Below the pieces are notes generated by a model. The model was not told the DNA's origin, did no database searches, and saw nothing but the letters and a program-made list of their open reading frames with translations. A stretch of 64,000 nt of DNA. It comes from Chitinophaga sp. SYP-B3965. GTDB taxonomy: Bacteria > Bacteroidota > Bacteroidia > Chitinophagales > Chitinophagaceae. The DNA lies in NCBI RefSeq assembly GCF_009647655.1, contig NZ_WJFD01000001.1, positions 3,400,488 to 3,464,487 of the forward strand. Reading direction: 5' to 3'. Shown one piece after another: positions 28,909-37,013 of the stretch (position 1 is its first letter; the number at the start of each line of letters is the position of its first letter). A program made the translations under genes and the position numbers.

Positions 28909-29469
28909 ATGAAACGCACATTGTTAATTCTCACCATCACCTGCTTTACCTTTTCTGTGAATGCTCAGGATGAAGCTGCCCAAAAGAACTGGATGGAATA
29001 CGCCACCCCTGGTTCCATGCAAAAAATGATCGCCATGTCCGACGGGCAATGGGCTACGGACATGACCTTCTGGATGGCTCCCGGCGCCCCTCCTTCCAAA
29101 GGAAGCGGCTCCTGCACCAACAAAATGATCCTTGGCGGCCGGTTCCAGGAAACCAAACACACCAGCTCCTTTGCAGGCCAGCCTTTTGAAGGCATTGGCA
29201 CCATGGGATACGACAACCTGAAAAAGGTATTTCAAAGTTCCTGGGTGGACAATATGAGTACCGGGATCATGTACATGGAAGGTAAATGGGACGATGCCAC
29301 CCGCTCTGTTGTTTTTACCGGTAAATGCACCAATCCTGCCTCCGGCAAGGAAATGAATGTGAGGGAAGTGTATAAGATCATAGATGATAATACACACCTG
29401 ATGGAGATGTATCAAATGGAAAATGGTACAGAATACAAGTCCATGGAGATGAAGATGACACGCAAATAA
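28909..29469 (+). CDS. Exported DUF1579-family protein
   Basis: A 186-residue protein with a signal peptide (to VNAQ). The body, with GQWATDMTFWMAPGAPP, MILGGRFQETKHTS, FEGIGTMGYDNLKKVFQSSWVDNMSTG and a final YKSMEMKMTRK, matches the DUF1579 family of small beta-barrel proteins of unknown function. A TAACTTTA box (28879-28886) about 22 bases before the start may be its own promoter. It runs towards the large membrane protein gene, and the two are separated by a shared hairpin. Confidence 0.85.
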   Translation: MKRTLLILTITCFTFSVNAQDEAAQKNWMEYATPGSMQKMIAMSDGQWATDMTFWMAPGAPPSKGSGSCTNKMILGGRFQETKHTSSFAGQPFEGIGTMGYDNLKKVFQSSWVDNMSTGIMYMEGKWDDATRSVVFTGKCTNPASGKEMNVREVYKIIDDNTHLMEMYQMENGTEYKSMEMKMTRK

Positions 29470-29477
29470 GCTATTAC

Positions 29478-29501
29478 AGTACGGCAGGTTACTGCCGTAC
29501 T
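29478..29501. terminator. Hairpin between converging genes
   Basis: AGTACGGCAG (29478-29487) and CTGCCGTACT (29492-29501) form a perfect 10-bp stem with a GTTA loop, followed by ACTTTTCC on the plus strand. It overlaps the last base pairs of the minus-strand gene that ends at 29500. It probably ends the DUF1579 transcript. Confidence 0.55.
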
Positions 29502-32500
29502 ACTTTTCCGGTTCTTTGCCGGAAGAAGCATTCCCTCCTCCCCCGAACAACTTTGGCAGTGCCGGGATCAATGTGGTAGCTGCAGCCACCGCCGCCGCAA
29601 TCTGCCTGAAAACATCTTCCTGTGTAAAGAATATGAATACTGCCACGGCTGTAATAGCGATGATCACAGGCAGGTGTAATAACTCCCAGGTACTGGCCGT
29701 TTTGATCTCCTTCCGCAATGCCACTTCTTTTTCCGTATTCTTTTGCGACAATAAATAGGCCCGGAAAGTATCGTCCGTAAACTTTAACCGTCCATCCCGG
29801 ATGCACAGGATCTTCATTTCAATCAGCTGCCCTATCTCCGGAAGGTTCCGGCTATTGATCAAACCATCCACGGCCATATCCAGCAGCAGCAATCTGTGTA
29901 AAGCCGTCAATGATCCTTCCTCCCACAACTTATCATCAAAGCCCTTCACCACCATTTTATTCATCAGCTCTTTTACAATATCCTTCGGTTCTTTCCTGTC
30001 CGCCACCTTATCCACTGTTTCCTTCACTGCAAAAAGCTGGATCACTTTTAAGTGGAACAAAGCATTGCAGCTCTGGCGGATCAGCTGGTAGAGCACAAGC
30101 CCCACCAGCCCGATGAATACAAACAGGAAGAAGAGCCCCTTTACCGTATCTATAAACTTAAACCTGTCAGGATACCTTGATAACAGGGAGATACTCCCGT
30201 TACCCAATTCCAGCCGCTGAAGATTCAGGTCTTTATGATGATGGTCCTTCATCAGCAGGAAACTATCCTTACGCTGAAATTCCCATTCCCAGCTCCTGTC
30301 TGCCGCAGCATGATCAAAGCCCGGGTAGTTTACCGGTGCATAATATGCTGCACCGATCTTATCCGCTAAACCAAAATAGAAATGCAGTATTACATGGTCA
30401 GGAAGTGGTTTGGCTTTGGTGGTATCTTGCTGTAACAGCATCACCGTATCAGGATAAATAGCATATCGTCCATTTTCATACTGCATGCGAACATACTGCC
30501 GGGGAGATGCACTGTCACTTCCTCCCATGTTCCATAACTCTGCTATCCTGAACTGTCTTTCCGCCAATGCATTTACTTCATGCAGTTGCTGTTTCTTCAC
30601 TTCCTGCAGGATCTCAATATTGTGTGCAAACCAGGTGAATGTAGAAACAGGTAATGCAGAAAAAGCGAGTAACAGGAACAGGATAAAGAATTTATACCGG
30701 ATAAAACAGCTCTTCAATATCGCCTGTATGGGCTGGTTTTTCGGCTCGCGCGTTTTCAAAGGGATCAGTATAATGGCCACGGCAGCAATGATGATGATAA
30801 CTGGTAACAGCCAGTAGATAAGGCTTGCGTCACATTCATTCACGGCAAAGATCAGGTAGGCCAGTAAGTTGGCCAGCAGCCATGCCCCCCAAACTATTCC
30901 TATCCGCATCAGCTTTAACTGCCTTGTCATGTTTTCTGTTTTGTAATGCGCTACATAGAGCCAGAACAACATAAATACCAGGTTCAGCGGAGACAAAATA
31001 CCCCATATCAAAATAGCATATTGTGCGGATGCGGGAGGAAGATTGAATTGCAGTAAAAGGAAAAGTACCATATAACCAATGAACAGCACAATGCCCCGGA
31101 TGTAAAATCCTTTCATGTGAAGGCGCGGCACCATCCAGCTGAAATAATCGGCTGCACTCTGGAATACACTGATGCCTCTGTATTTGATGCAGAAAATAGC
31201 ACCCAGCACCAGGATGCAGGTGATGAAAGAAAAAAGCAATGCAAATATGAGTATCCTCAGATTCACCGGCAGCATATAACTGCTGTCATGAAAGGTAACC
31301 AGGAACAGATCGCTGTTTTCCAACGGGCGGATGTACATGGAATAGGGTTTACCATTATACAGCAGCGTTTTCACATACTTGTTCTGCCTTCCGTTCATGG
31401 CCTCCTGTATGCTGCCGGAGCTGATCTCTTCCAGCAGGTTACCGGTTAGGTTGCGGCCTTTGCTGGAATGCACCTGTACATTCCCGTTTTTATCCAGCAG
31501 GCAAAAACCATATCCTTCCGGCATAACGGTATTAATGAAAGAATACATTTCCGTTACCATCACTACAATACTAAATGCAGGAATGCGGCTTTTCATGGAC
31601 ACATCTACTTTAAACTCTCCGGTGGTCCAGCTGTTGATAGGTTCTATGTATATAGCATCTTCTGTTCCTTTAAGTGGGCTGCCATACAATTTGGTGAGCG
31701 TATCAAAAACGCGGTAGTATTGCCTTTCACTGATATTGATAAAAATAGATTTACCTCCCCTTCGTTCCGCCCTGATCCTTTGCTGGCCGGTAAAATCAGC
31801 CCATACCACCCTGTCAAAATAATCATAGGTATGGTGATCAAACAAGAGCCTGCCGGTTAAGGCTTCTTTATCTGATTCGTAGATATAAAGGTTATCCATT
31901 CGTGCTGTATCCAGTTGCCTGGTATCCCTGACCTTCTTCCGCCTGGTATCCATTTCAGTGTCCAGTGCTATCAGTTGTTTCCGGATACTGTCCTTTTCCC
32001 GCTGGTAGCTGGTATCTATGCTGTTGGACAGGTATGTGAGATCATCTCTTGTTCTGGCATAACTTCCTTCCAGTAATAACCAGTGAATGATAACCAGGGT
32101 GATCATGGTAACACCTACAAATAATGCAGCAACGGTCAACAGCAGATCTGAGAAGCCCAGCCGTTCTTCTTTTCCCATCAGGTATAATTTCAGGAAGGGA
32201 AGGCTGATGAGCACAACGATCAGTACGATCACCACTCCATACAGGAAAGAATCGGGAATATAATTCACTCTTGCGTTGAATACCCGCGAAGGCAGTAATC
32301 CGCAAAGCAGCAGTTTTTCACTTCCAAATTTGCAGGGGTAAGTGAAAACCATGTAACTCTTGCCCTGCACATTGACAGGATAAACAGAAGACACCTGATG
32401 CCCTTTATGTTTAGCCAGTAAGGTATCCAGTATATTACTGAGGTCCTCTCCCAGCCTGTTATTATCAAACACGGTTTCCCTCCTTGCTGTATCTCCCGGT

Positions 32501-32976
32501 TGTTTGATCAGCAGGTATCCTGTAAAGAATTCAGCCCTGTCTTTTACAATAGGCTGCATCAGATCGTGGATAGAAAAGGAGATGGCTTTATAGTTCTCCT
32601 GCTTGGCATCCATTTTCTTCGTGTAATAATACAGGCTGTCGTTCTTGATCATCAGTGCTGCACTTCCCGATGTTTTTTCCACGGCAGCAGTAATTTCTGT
32701 TGTTCTGGGAATAAGGTCCCAGCTGCTGGAAGCAGGGAGGTACAGGGTGTCCTTAGGGGTTGCTTTTGAAATATTGTTATAGGAGAATTTCAGCTGGTTA
32801 TTATTCCGGGATTCCAGTGTTTCAGATACAGACCTGAGCGTGTTGAAGCCGTATTGCTGCACCTGCTGTTTATTACGGGGTACGTAATAGAAGTAATATA
32901 TACTGAAGGCGCCACCCAGCAATAACAGCATAACGGTGGTAATAACAACGGGGCGTCGGCGTGAAAACTTTGCCAT
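29500..32976 (-). CDS. Large membrane protein with two periplasmic sensor-like regions, unknown function
   Basis: A 1158-residue protein I cannot assign. Order: transmembrane helix near 10-31, a periplasmic region to about 240, two helices (243-302), a second periplasmic region to about 575 whose end (GFCLLDKNGNVQVHSSKGRNL, then LENSDLFLVTFHDSSY) looks like a Cache sensor fold, then about seven helices (580-800), a third outside region (about 800-960), one helix, a roughly 100-residue cytoplasmic helical domain (KETVDKVADRKEPKDIVKEL) and a hydrophobic hairpin near the C-terminus (VIIAITAVAVFIFF, IAAAVAAATTLIPALPKLF). No kinase, cyclase, GGDEF or methyl-accepting domain is seen. It lies between the DUF1579 gene and nusG, but the terminator at 33057-33080 separates it from nusG. 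Confidence 0.75.
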   Translation of the reverse strand: MAKFSRRRPVVITTVMLLLLGGAFSIYYFYYVPRNKQQVQQYGFNTLRSVSETLESRNNNQLKFSYNNISKATPKDTLYLPASSSWDLIPRTTEITAAVEKTSGSAALMIKNDSLYYYTKKMDAKQENYKAISFSIHDLMQPIVKDRAEFFTGYLLIKQPGDTARRETVFDNNRLGEDLSNILDTLLAKHKGHQVSSVYPVNVQGKSYMVFTYPCKFGSEKLLLCGLLPSRVFNARVNYIPDSFLYGVVIVLIVVLISLPFLKLYLMGKEERLGFSDLLLTVAALFVGVTMITLVIIHWLLLEGSYARTRDDLTYLSNSIDTSYQREKDSIRKQLIALDTEMDTRRKKVRDTRQLDTARMDNLYIYESDKEALTGRLLFDHHTYDYFDRVVWADFTGQQRIRAERRGGKSIFINISERQYYRVFDTLTKLYGSPLKGTEDAIYIEPINSWTTGEFKVDVSMKSRIPAFSIVVMVTEMYSFINTVMPEGYGFCLLDKNGNVQVHSSKGRNLTGNLLEEISSGSIQEAMNGRQNKYVKTLLYNGKPYSMYIRPLENSDLFLVTFHDSSYMLPVNLRILIFALLFSFITCILVLGAIFCIKYRGISVFQSAADYFSWMVPRLHMKGFYIRGIVLFIGYMVLFLLLQFNLPPASAQYAILIWGILSPLNLVFMLFWLYVAHYKTENMTRQLKLMRIGIVWGAWLLANLLAYLIFAVNECDASLIYWLLPVIIIIAAVAIILIPLKTREPKNQPIQAILKSCFIRYKFFILFLLLAFSALPVSTFTWFAHNIEILQEVKKQQLHEVNALAERQFRIAELWNMGGSDSASPRQYVRMQYENGRYAIYPDTVMLLQQDTTKAKPLPDHVILHFYFGLADKIGAAYYAPVNYPGFDHAAADRSWEWEFQRKDSFLLMKDHHHKDLNLQRLELGNGSISLLSRYPDRFKFIDTVKGLFFLFVFIGLVGLVLYQLIRQSCNALFHLKVIQLFAVKETVDKVADRKEPKDIVKELMNKMVVKGFDDKLWEEGSLTALHRLLLLDMAVDGLINSRNLPEIGQLIEMKILCIRDGRLKFTDDTFRAYLLSQKNTEKEVALRKEIKTASTWELLHLPVIIAITAVAVFIFFTQEDVFRQIAAAVAAATTLIPALPKLFGGGGNASSGKEPEK

Positions 32977-33049
32977 GGTCAGGGGTTGGGGTCTGGGATT
33001 GAAATGCTACTCCTCTAAATTTACTGAAATTTACGGAACTGGTCAACAA

Positions 33050-33080
33050 ACAAAAAAGCCTCCCGGAATACCGGGAGGCT
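33050..33080 (-). terminator. Terminator of secE-nusG
   Basis: AGCCTCCCGG (33057-33066) and CCGGGAGGCT (33071-33080) form a perfect 10-bp stem with a 4-base loop. The minus strand continues TTTTTTGTTTG. This strong terminator shows that nusG is not cotranscribed with rplK or with the large membrane protein gene. Confidence 0.9.
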
Positions 33081-33100
33081 CTCTAAATATAATGAACAGC

Positions 33101-33796
33101 CTAGCTGATCTTTTCTACCTGCATGAAGTTCAGTTCTACCGGTGTTGCACGGCCGAAGATCTTCACGGTTACTTTCAGTTTCTTCTTATCATCCAGTACT
33201 TCTTCGATCGTACCATTGAAATCGTTGAATGGTCCATCGATGATCTTGATGGTTTCTCCTACGATGTATGGTTCGCTCATGGTCATACCCTGATCGGAGA
33301 TCTCATCCACTTTACCCAGCATCTTGTTCACTTCTGATTTACGGAGTGCGATGGGTTTTTCTTTTCCAAGGAAGTGGATAACACCAGAAACGTTACGGAT
33401 AGCCGAGATCACGTCGTCTGTCATTCTTCCTTCGAGGGCTTCGATCATGATATAGCCAGGGTAGAAGTTCTTTTCACGCATCACTTTTTTACCAGCCAGC
33501 ACTTTGTATACTTTTTCTACCGGCAGGAAGATCTGGATGATCGTATTACCCCAGTCGCTGCGGCGTACTTCAATATCCAGGTATTCCTTTACTTTCCGCT
33601 CTTTACCACTTACTACGCGCAGTACATACCATTTGGTTTCCTGTGCGGGTGGCTGGGGCGTTTCAACCTTTGGTGCTTCCGCTTTGGGAGTTTCTTCCTG
33701 TGGAGTTTCCTCTTGAGGAGTTTCTTCTTGCTCTTGCGAGGTTTCCTCTTGTGGCGTTTCTTCCAGTGGGGTATCTTCTATTTGGATATCATCCAT
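33101..33796 (-). CDS. nusG: Transcription elongation/antitermination factor NusG with acidic repeat extension
   Basis: A 231-residue NusG. The core starts [19 protein letters not shown] at about residue 55 and includes the NGN domain ([13 protein letters not shown]) and the KOW domain near the C-terminus ([19 protein letters not shown]). Residues 1-54 are an extra acidic stretch made of EETPQ-type repeats ([20 protein letters not shown] and more) absent from E. coli NusG. NusG binds RNA polymerase and links it to Rho or the ribosome. The start overlaps the secE stop by one base (TAATG), so the two are translationally coupled and the long N-terminus is the natural reading. Confidence 0.97.
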   Translation of the reverse strand: MDDIQIEDTPLEETPQEETSQEQEETPQEETPQEETPKAEAPKVETPQPPAQETKWYVLRVVSGKERKVKEYLDIEVRRSDWGNTIIQIFLPVEKVYKVLAGKKVMREKNFYPGYIMIEALEGRMTDDVISAIRNVSGVIHFLGKEKPIALRKSEVNKMLGKVDEISDQGMTMSEPYIVGETIKIIDGPFNDFNGTIEEVLDDKKKLKVTVKIFGRATPVELNFMQVEKIS

Positions 33797-33990
33797 TATT
33801 GAAACAGTTTATAGTATTGCGATAAAACGAGGTGAGAGGCTGAATCCATTCCCCAAACCATCAGGGTGATGATGATAGTGGCGATCAGAACGATCATGGT
33901 AGAGGATTGCAGTTCCCGCCAGGTTGGCCAGGATACTTTATGAACGAGTTCGTGGTATGATTCTCTGAAGTAATTTGTGATTTTGTTCAT
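33796..33990 (-). CDS. secE: Preprotein translocase subunit SecE
   Basis: A 64-residue single-helix SecE. The amphipathic part ESYHELVHKVSWPTWRELQSST is the conserved cytoplasmic helix, followed by a transmembrane segment (TMIVLIATIIITLMVWGMD). It clamps SecY in the translocon. It lies between tRNA-Trp and nusG, as in most bacteria, and its stop codon overlaps the nusG start. Confidence 0.97.
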   Translation of the reverse strand: MNKITNYFRESYHELVHKVSWPTWRELQSSTMIVLIATIIITLMVWGMDSASHLVLSQYYKLFQ

Positions 33991-34097
33991 GGTAATAAGT
34001 TATCCTGATATGAACGATAAAAATTGCCGTGGAGTAAAATTGCCTGTTTTCTTTCAAAAACCAATCAATTTAACTTTCCGGCAATTTAATTCTTAAG

Positions 34098-34168
34098 CAC
34101 GGGTACTAGGATTCGAACCCAGATCAAAGGTTTTGGAGACCCGTATGCTACCGTTGCACCATACCCGT
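34098..34168 (-). tRNA. trnW: tRNA-Trp (CCA)
   Basis: The acceptor arms ACGGGTA and TACCCGT pair fully, the T loop is GGTTCGAATCC, and the anticodon loop CTCCAAA holds CCA. G follows the acceptor stem as discriminator, typical of tRNA-Trp. The 3' CCA is not encoded. It lies between tuf and secE. Confidence 0.97.
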
Positions 34169-34206
34169 TTGTTAAAAAGCCATTAGCCGCAATTCTCTTT
34201 GCTCAG

Positions 34207-34235
34207 CAAATATATAACCTGCTAATGAAAGCAAA
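34207..34235 (-). promoter_or_regulatory. Promoter of tRNA-Trp, secE and nusG
   Basis: TATATTTG (34207-34214) on the minus strand is a perfect -7 box, with TTTG (34232-34235) 17 bases upstream, a little closer than usual. It lies between the tuf stop and tRNA-Trp, so these genes can be expressed apart from tuf. Confidence 0.5.
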
Positions 34236-34280
34236 TTACAACTAATGGCCTTTTTATTGTTATCAGTATTGCTACCAATA

Positions 34281-35468
34281 TTATTTCAGGATTTCTGTAA
34301 CCTGACCAGCACCTACGGTACGTCCACCTTCGCGGATAGCGAATTTCAGACCTTTTTCCATAGCGATAGGCTGGATCAGTTTAACAACCAGACCGATGTT
34401 ATCACCGGGCATAACCATTTCAACACCTGCTGGTAATTCAACCTCACCAGTTACGTCAGTTGTACGGAAGTAGAACTGAGGACGGTATTTTTGGAAGAAT
34501 GGAGTGTGACGGCCACCTTCTTCTTTGCTCAGTACGTATACTTCACATTTGAAGTCAGTGTGCGGAGTGATAGAACCTGGCTGGCAGATAACCATACCAC
34601 GACGGATCTGAGTTTTCTCAATACCGCGGAGCAGCAGACCGGCATTGTCACCAGCTTCACCTTCATCCAACAGTTTTTTGAACATCTCAACACCTGTGCA
34701 GGTAGATTTCAGAGACTCAGGGATCAGACCTACGATCTCAACGTTCTCACCAACTTTGATACGACCGCGTTCGATACGACCGGTAGCAACAGTACCACGA
34801 CCGGTGATAGAGAATACGTCCTCTACTGACATCAGGAACGGTTGGTCAACCGGACGTGGAGGCAGTGGGATGTAGCTATCAACAGCGTCCATCAGTTCGT
34901 CGATCTTGGAAACCCAGTTGGCATCGCCAGCCAGAGCACCAGTTGCAGAACCTTGGATGATGGGAACATTATCGCCATCGAAACCGTATTTAGACAACAG
35001 GTCGCGGATCTCAATCTCAACCAGTTCCAGTAATTCCGGATCATCAACCAGGTCAACTTTGTTCATGAATACTACGATACGTGGAACACCTACCTGACGA
35101 GCCAGGAGGATGTGTTCTTTCGTTTGTGGCATTGGACCATCTGTAGCAGCTACTACGAGGATAGCACCGTCCATTTGAGCAGCACCGGTGATCATGTTCT
35201 TCACATAGTCAGCGTGGCCTGGACAGTCAACGTGCGCATAGTGACGGCTTAAAGTCTGATACTCAACGTGTGCTGTATTGATTGTAATACCTCTTTCTTT
35301 TTCTTCTGGGGCTGCATCAATTTCATCATATCCTTTCTTCTCAGCCAGACCTTTGTTTGCCAGTGTCGACGTAATGGCAGCAGTCAAGGTAGTTTTACCG
35401 TGGTCAACGTGACCGATGGTACCAATGTTAACGTGGGGTTTATCCCGCTTGAAGGTTTCTTTTGCCAT
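34281..35468 (-). CDS. tuf: Translation elongation factor Tu
   Basis: A 395-residue EF-Tu starting [20 protein letters not shown] at 35468. The open frame extends upstream to 35543, but the extra 25 codons run into the tRNA-like element and are rejected. GTPase motifs are intact: [17 protein letters not shown] and NKVD, with the effector RGITIN. EF-Tu delivers aminoacyl-tRNA to the ribosome. The gene follows four tRNAs in the order Thr-Tyr-Gly-Thr, the same order as in E. coli thrU-tyrU-glyT-thrT-tufB. Confidence 0.99.
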   Translation of the reverse strand: MAKETFKRDKPHVNIGTIGHVDHGKTTLTAAITSTLANKGLAEKKGYDEIDAAPEEKERGITINTAHVEYQTLSRHYAHVDCPGHADYVKNMITGAAQMDGAILVVAATDGPMPQTKEHILLARQVGVPRIVVFMNKVDLVDDPELLELVEIEIRDLLSKYGFDGDNVPIIQGSATGALAGDANWVSKIDELMDAVDSYIPLPPRPVDQPFLMSVEDVFSITGRGTVATGRIERGRIKVGENVEIVGLIPESLKSTCTGVEMFKKLLDEGEAGDNAGLLLRGIEKTQIRRGMVICQPGSITPHTDFKCEVYVLSKEEGGRHTPFFQKYRPQFYFRTTDVTGEVELPAGVEMVMPGDNIGLVVKLIQPIAMEKGLKFAIREGGRTVGAGQVTEILK

Positions 35469-35537
35469 TGTATTTTTTTTTAAGATGGTTTGTAAAGTTG
35501 TATTAATAGTGTTTAAAAAACGGTATTTACAAACTTG

Positions 35538-35607
35538 AGCCAATGACGGGGATTGAACCCGCTCCTTTCTTTTTCCTTAGAACGCTCATCCATTGAGCTT
35601 ATCGGCT
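35538..35607 (-). tRNA. Degenerate tRNA-like element before tuf
   Basis: On the minus strand, acceptor arms AGCCGAT and ATTGGCT pair along 7 bases, the D arm is GCTC-AATGGAT-GAGC, and the T arm is GCGGG-TTCAATC-CCCGT. The anticodon arm is abnormal: a 4-bp stem TTCT/AGAA encloses an 8-base loop AAGGAAAA with no U at position 33, and position 8 is A instead of U. One extra base sits before the 3' acceptor arm. No anticodon can be assigned with trust. It is probably a decayed tRNA or a tRNA mimic that serves as a processing site in the tRNA-tuf transcript. Confidence 0.55.
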
Positions 35608-35732
35608 TAGTTAAACTTCGAATTTCGGATACTGATCTCCTGAACCTTCCCGAAGGACAATCCATCAATCTGCTATCCGAAATTATTTGATTGATTGAGG
35701 AGAACCTCCCTTTTCAAATTCAAACTTTTTTG

Positions 35733-35804
<72 letters not shown>

Positions 35805-35881
35805 GAATTCAAAACGAATTACGAATCTCTTTTAAAAATTATCAACCCGTAATCCGCAATTGATAATTCGTATTGACTCAG

Positions 35882-35954
35882 AGCGGGAGACGAGGTTCGA
35901 ACCCGCGACCTACAGCTTGGAAGGCTGTCGCTCTACCAACTGAGCTACTCCCGC
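35882..35954 (-). tRNA. trnG: tRNA-Gly (TCC)
   Basis: Acceptor arms GCGGGAG and CTCCCGC pair fully. The anticodon arm ACAGC-CTTCCAA-GCTGT gives TCC. D arm GCTCAGTTGGTAGAGC and T arm GCGGGTTCGAACCTCGT are normal. CCA is not encoded. Confidence 0.97.
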
Positions 35955-35997
35955 ATTTTACTTGGTACTTATCAATCACTCTATTTCCTTGCACAAC

Positions 35998-36033
35998 TTT
36001 GTTCCGCCCCTGATTGCACAAAAGCGGAACAAA
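35998..36033 (-). promoter_or_regulatory. Hairpin in the tRNA-Tyr/tRNA-Gly spacer
   Basis: TTTGTTCCGC (35998-36007) and GCGGAACAAA (36024-36033) form a perfect 10-bp stem with a 16-base loop. It lies between two tRNAs of one transcript and may guide RNase processing of the precursor. Confidence 0.45.
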
Positions 36034-36041
36034 ATAAAGCG

Positions 36042-36124
36042 TGGGCAGGATAGGATTCGAACCTATGAAGTCGAAAGACAGCGGATTTACAGTCCGCCCC
36101 ATTTGGCCGCTCTGGAACCTGCCC
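36042..36124 (-). tRNA. trnY: tRNA-Tyr (GTA)
   Basis: Acceptor arms GGGCAGG and CCTGCCC pair fully with A as discriminator. The anticodon arm GCGGA-CTGTAAA-TCCGC gives GTA. A long variable arm (TGTCTTTCGACTTCA region) marks it as a class II tRNA, as expected for bacterial tRNA-Tyr. Confidence 0.97.
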
Positions 36125-36163
36125 AACTTACAAACTTTGCCCGGAGCCATCCGGAAACTTCTG

Positions 36164-36237
36164 AGCCAGCAGAGGGATTCGAACCCCCGACCCACTGATT
36201 ACAAATCAGTAGCTCTGGCCAACTGAGCTATGCTGGC
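36164..36237 (-). tRNA. trnT: tRNA-Thr (TGT)
   Basis: Acceptor arms GCCAGCA and TGCTGGC pair fully. The anticodon arm CTGAT-TTGTAAT-CAG region gives TGT. It is the first gene of the tRNA-tuf transcript. Two tRNA-Thr with different anticodons (TGT and GGT) therefore bracket the cluster. Confidence 0.97.
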
Positions 36238-36282
36238 ATGTTTTATCAAGAAAAAGATTAACACTCCTGCTAAAAGGAAGCG

Positions 36283-36314
36283 CAAAATAAATGGTTTACT
36301 TTTTAAGAAACAAA
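36283..36314 (-). promoter_or_regulatory. Promoter of the tRNA-tuf cluster
   Basis: TTTG (36311-36314) and TTATTTTG (36283-36290) on the minus strand are 20 bases apart. The -7 box differs from TAnnTTTG at one base. The predicted start lies about 40 bases before tRNA-Thr(TGT). Confidence 0.45.
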
Positions 36315-36384
36315 TATTTTTTTCAGCTTCCGAATGCGATCAATCTCTTGATGTAAGTCGGCTAAAATGCCCTACAGTAAAGAA

Positions 36385-36437
36385 CTTTACTACCCTTGCG
36401 GATCCCTTTTTGATTCGGGATGGCAAAGGTAGTAAAG
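36385..36437 (-). terminator. Long hairpin between hpf and the tRNA cluster
   Basis: CTTTACTACC (36385-36394) pairs with GGTAGTAAAG (36428-36437). The inner part continues with TTGC/GCAA and GGATCCC/CGGGAT-like pairs. On the minus strand TTCTTTACTG follows, a weak U-tract. It probably ends the hpf transcript. Confidence 0.5.
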
Positions 36438-36468
36438 AGAAAATTAACTTCAAAATATTTCTGGGAAA

Positions 36469-36768
36469 TTAATGTAAATTCTTCTCCTTCTGGCGCTTGA
36501 TCTGGGTTACAAGCGATTCAAAGGCCAGATCTATGGACTCTTCGAAGGATTTAGACTCATGTTTCACGAAGAAATCGTGGCGGGGTATGTGAACTTTAAT
36601 CTCGGCTATCTTGTCCTTGACCTGGTGGGCTAACTGATCAAGTTTGAGGAATACTTCAACGTTTACAATGCGGTCATAAAATGTAGAAAGTTTCTGGATT
36701 CGTTTATTCACATGATCAATAAGTTTGGCGTCAGCATCGAAACGCACAGTTTGAATTTGAACATTCAT
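36469..36768 (-). CDS. hpf: Short-form ribosome hibernation-promoting factor (HPF/RaiA family)
   Basis: A 99-residue protein starting MNVQIQTVRFDADAKLIDHV at 36768. An upstream ATG six codons earlier is less likely. It shows the beta-alpha-beta-beta-beta-alpha pattern of the S30AE family: KLIDHVNKRIQKLSTFYDRI, VNVEVFLKL, KIAEIKVHIP, HDFFVKHESKSFEESIDLAFESLVTQIKRQKEK. The C-terminal ribosome-dimerisation domain of long HPF is missing. Such proteins sit in the 30S tRNA channel and store inactive ribosomes during starvation. It lies between the xerC-like gene and the tRNA cluster. Confidence 0.93.
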   Translation of the reverse strand: MNVQIQTVRFDADAKLIDHVNKRIQKLSTFYDRIVNVEVFLKLDQLAHQVKDKIAEIKVHIPRHDFFVKHESKSFEESIDLAFESLVTQIKRQKEKNLH

Positions 36769-37013
36769 AGCACTAAAATTTAACATTTAACAATCTAATT
36801 TCAAGCAAGTAATCATCTTTTCATAGGCGATTTTTAATGTGAGGATTGGTATTACTAATTTACTGAACTTTCCATCGCTTTCCATTATTTGTGTGAAAAA
36901 TTTTGTTAAAATCATAATAATGCAAGGTTAACCCCTCTGCTGTTATTAACACCTGAGGAGCATCATCTGTTGCAATGATCTTAATCGTGTATGCAGAAAT
37001 ATTGATAGCTGTG

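Noticed and set aside
35469..35543. 25-codon N-terminal extension of EF-Tu
   Set aside because: It overlaps the tRNA-like element and is not part of EF-Tu, which normally begins MAKE.
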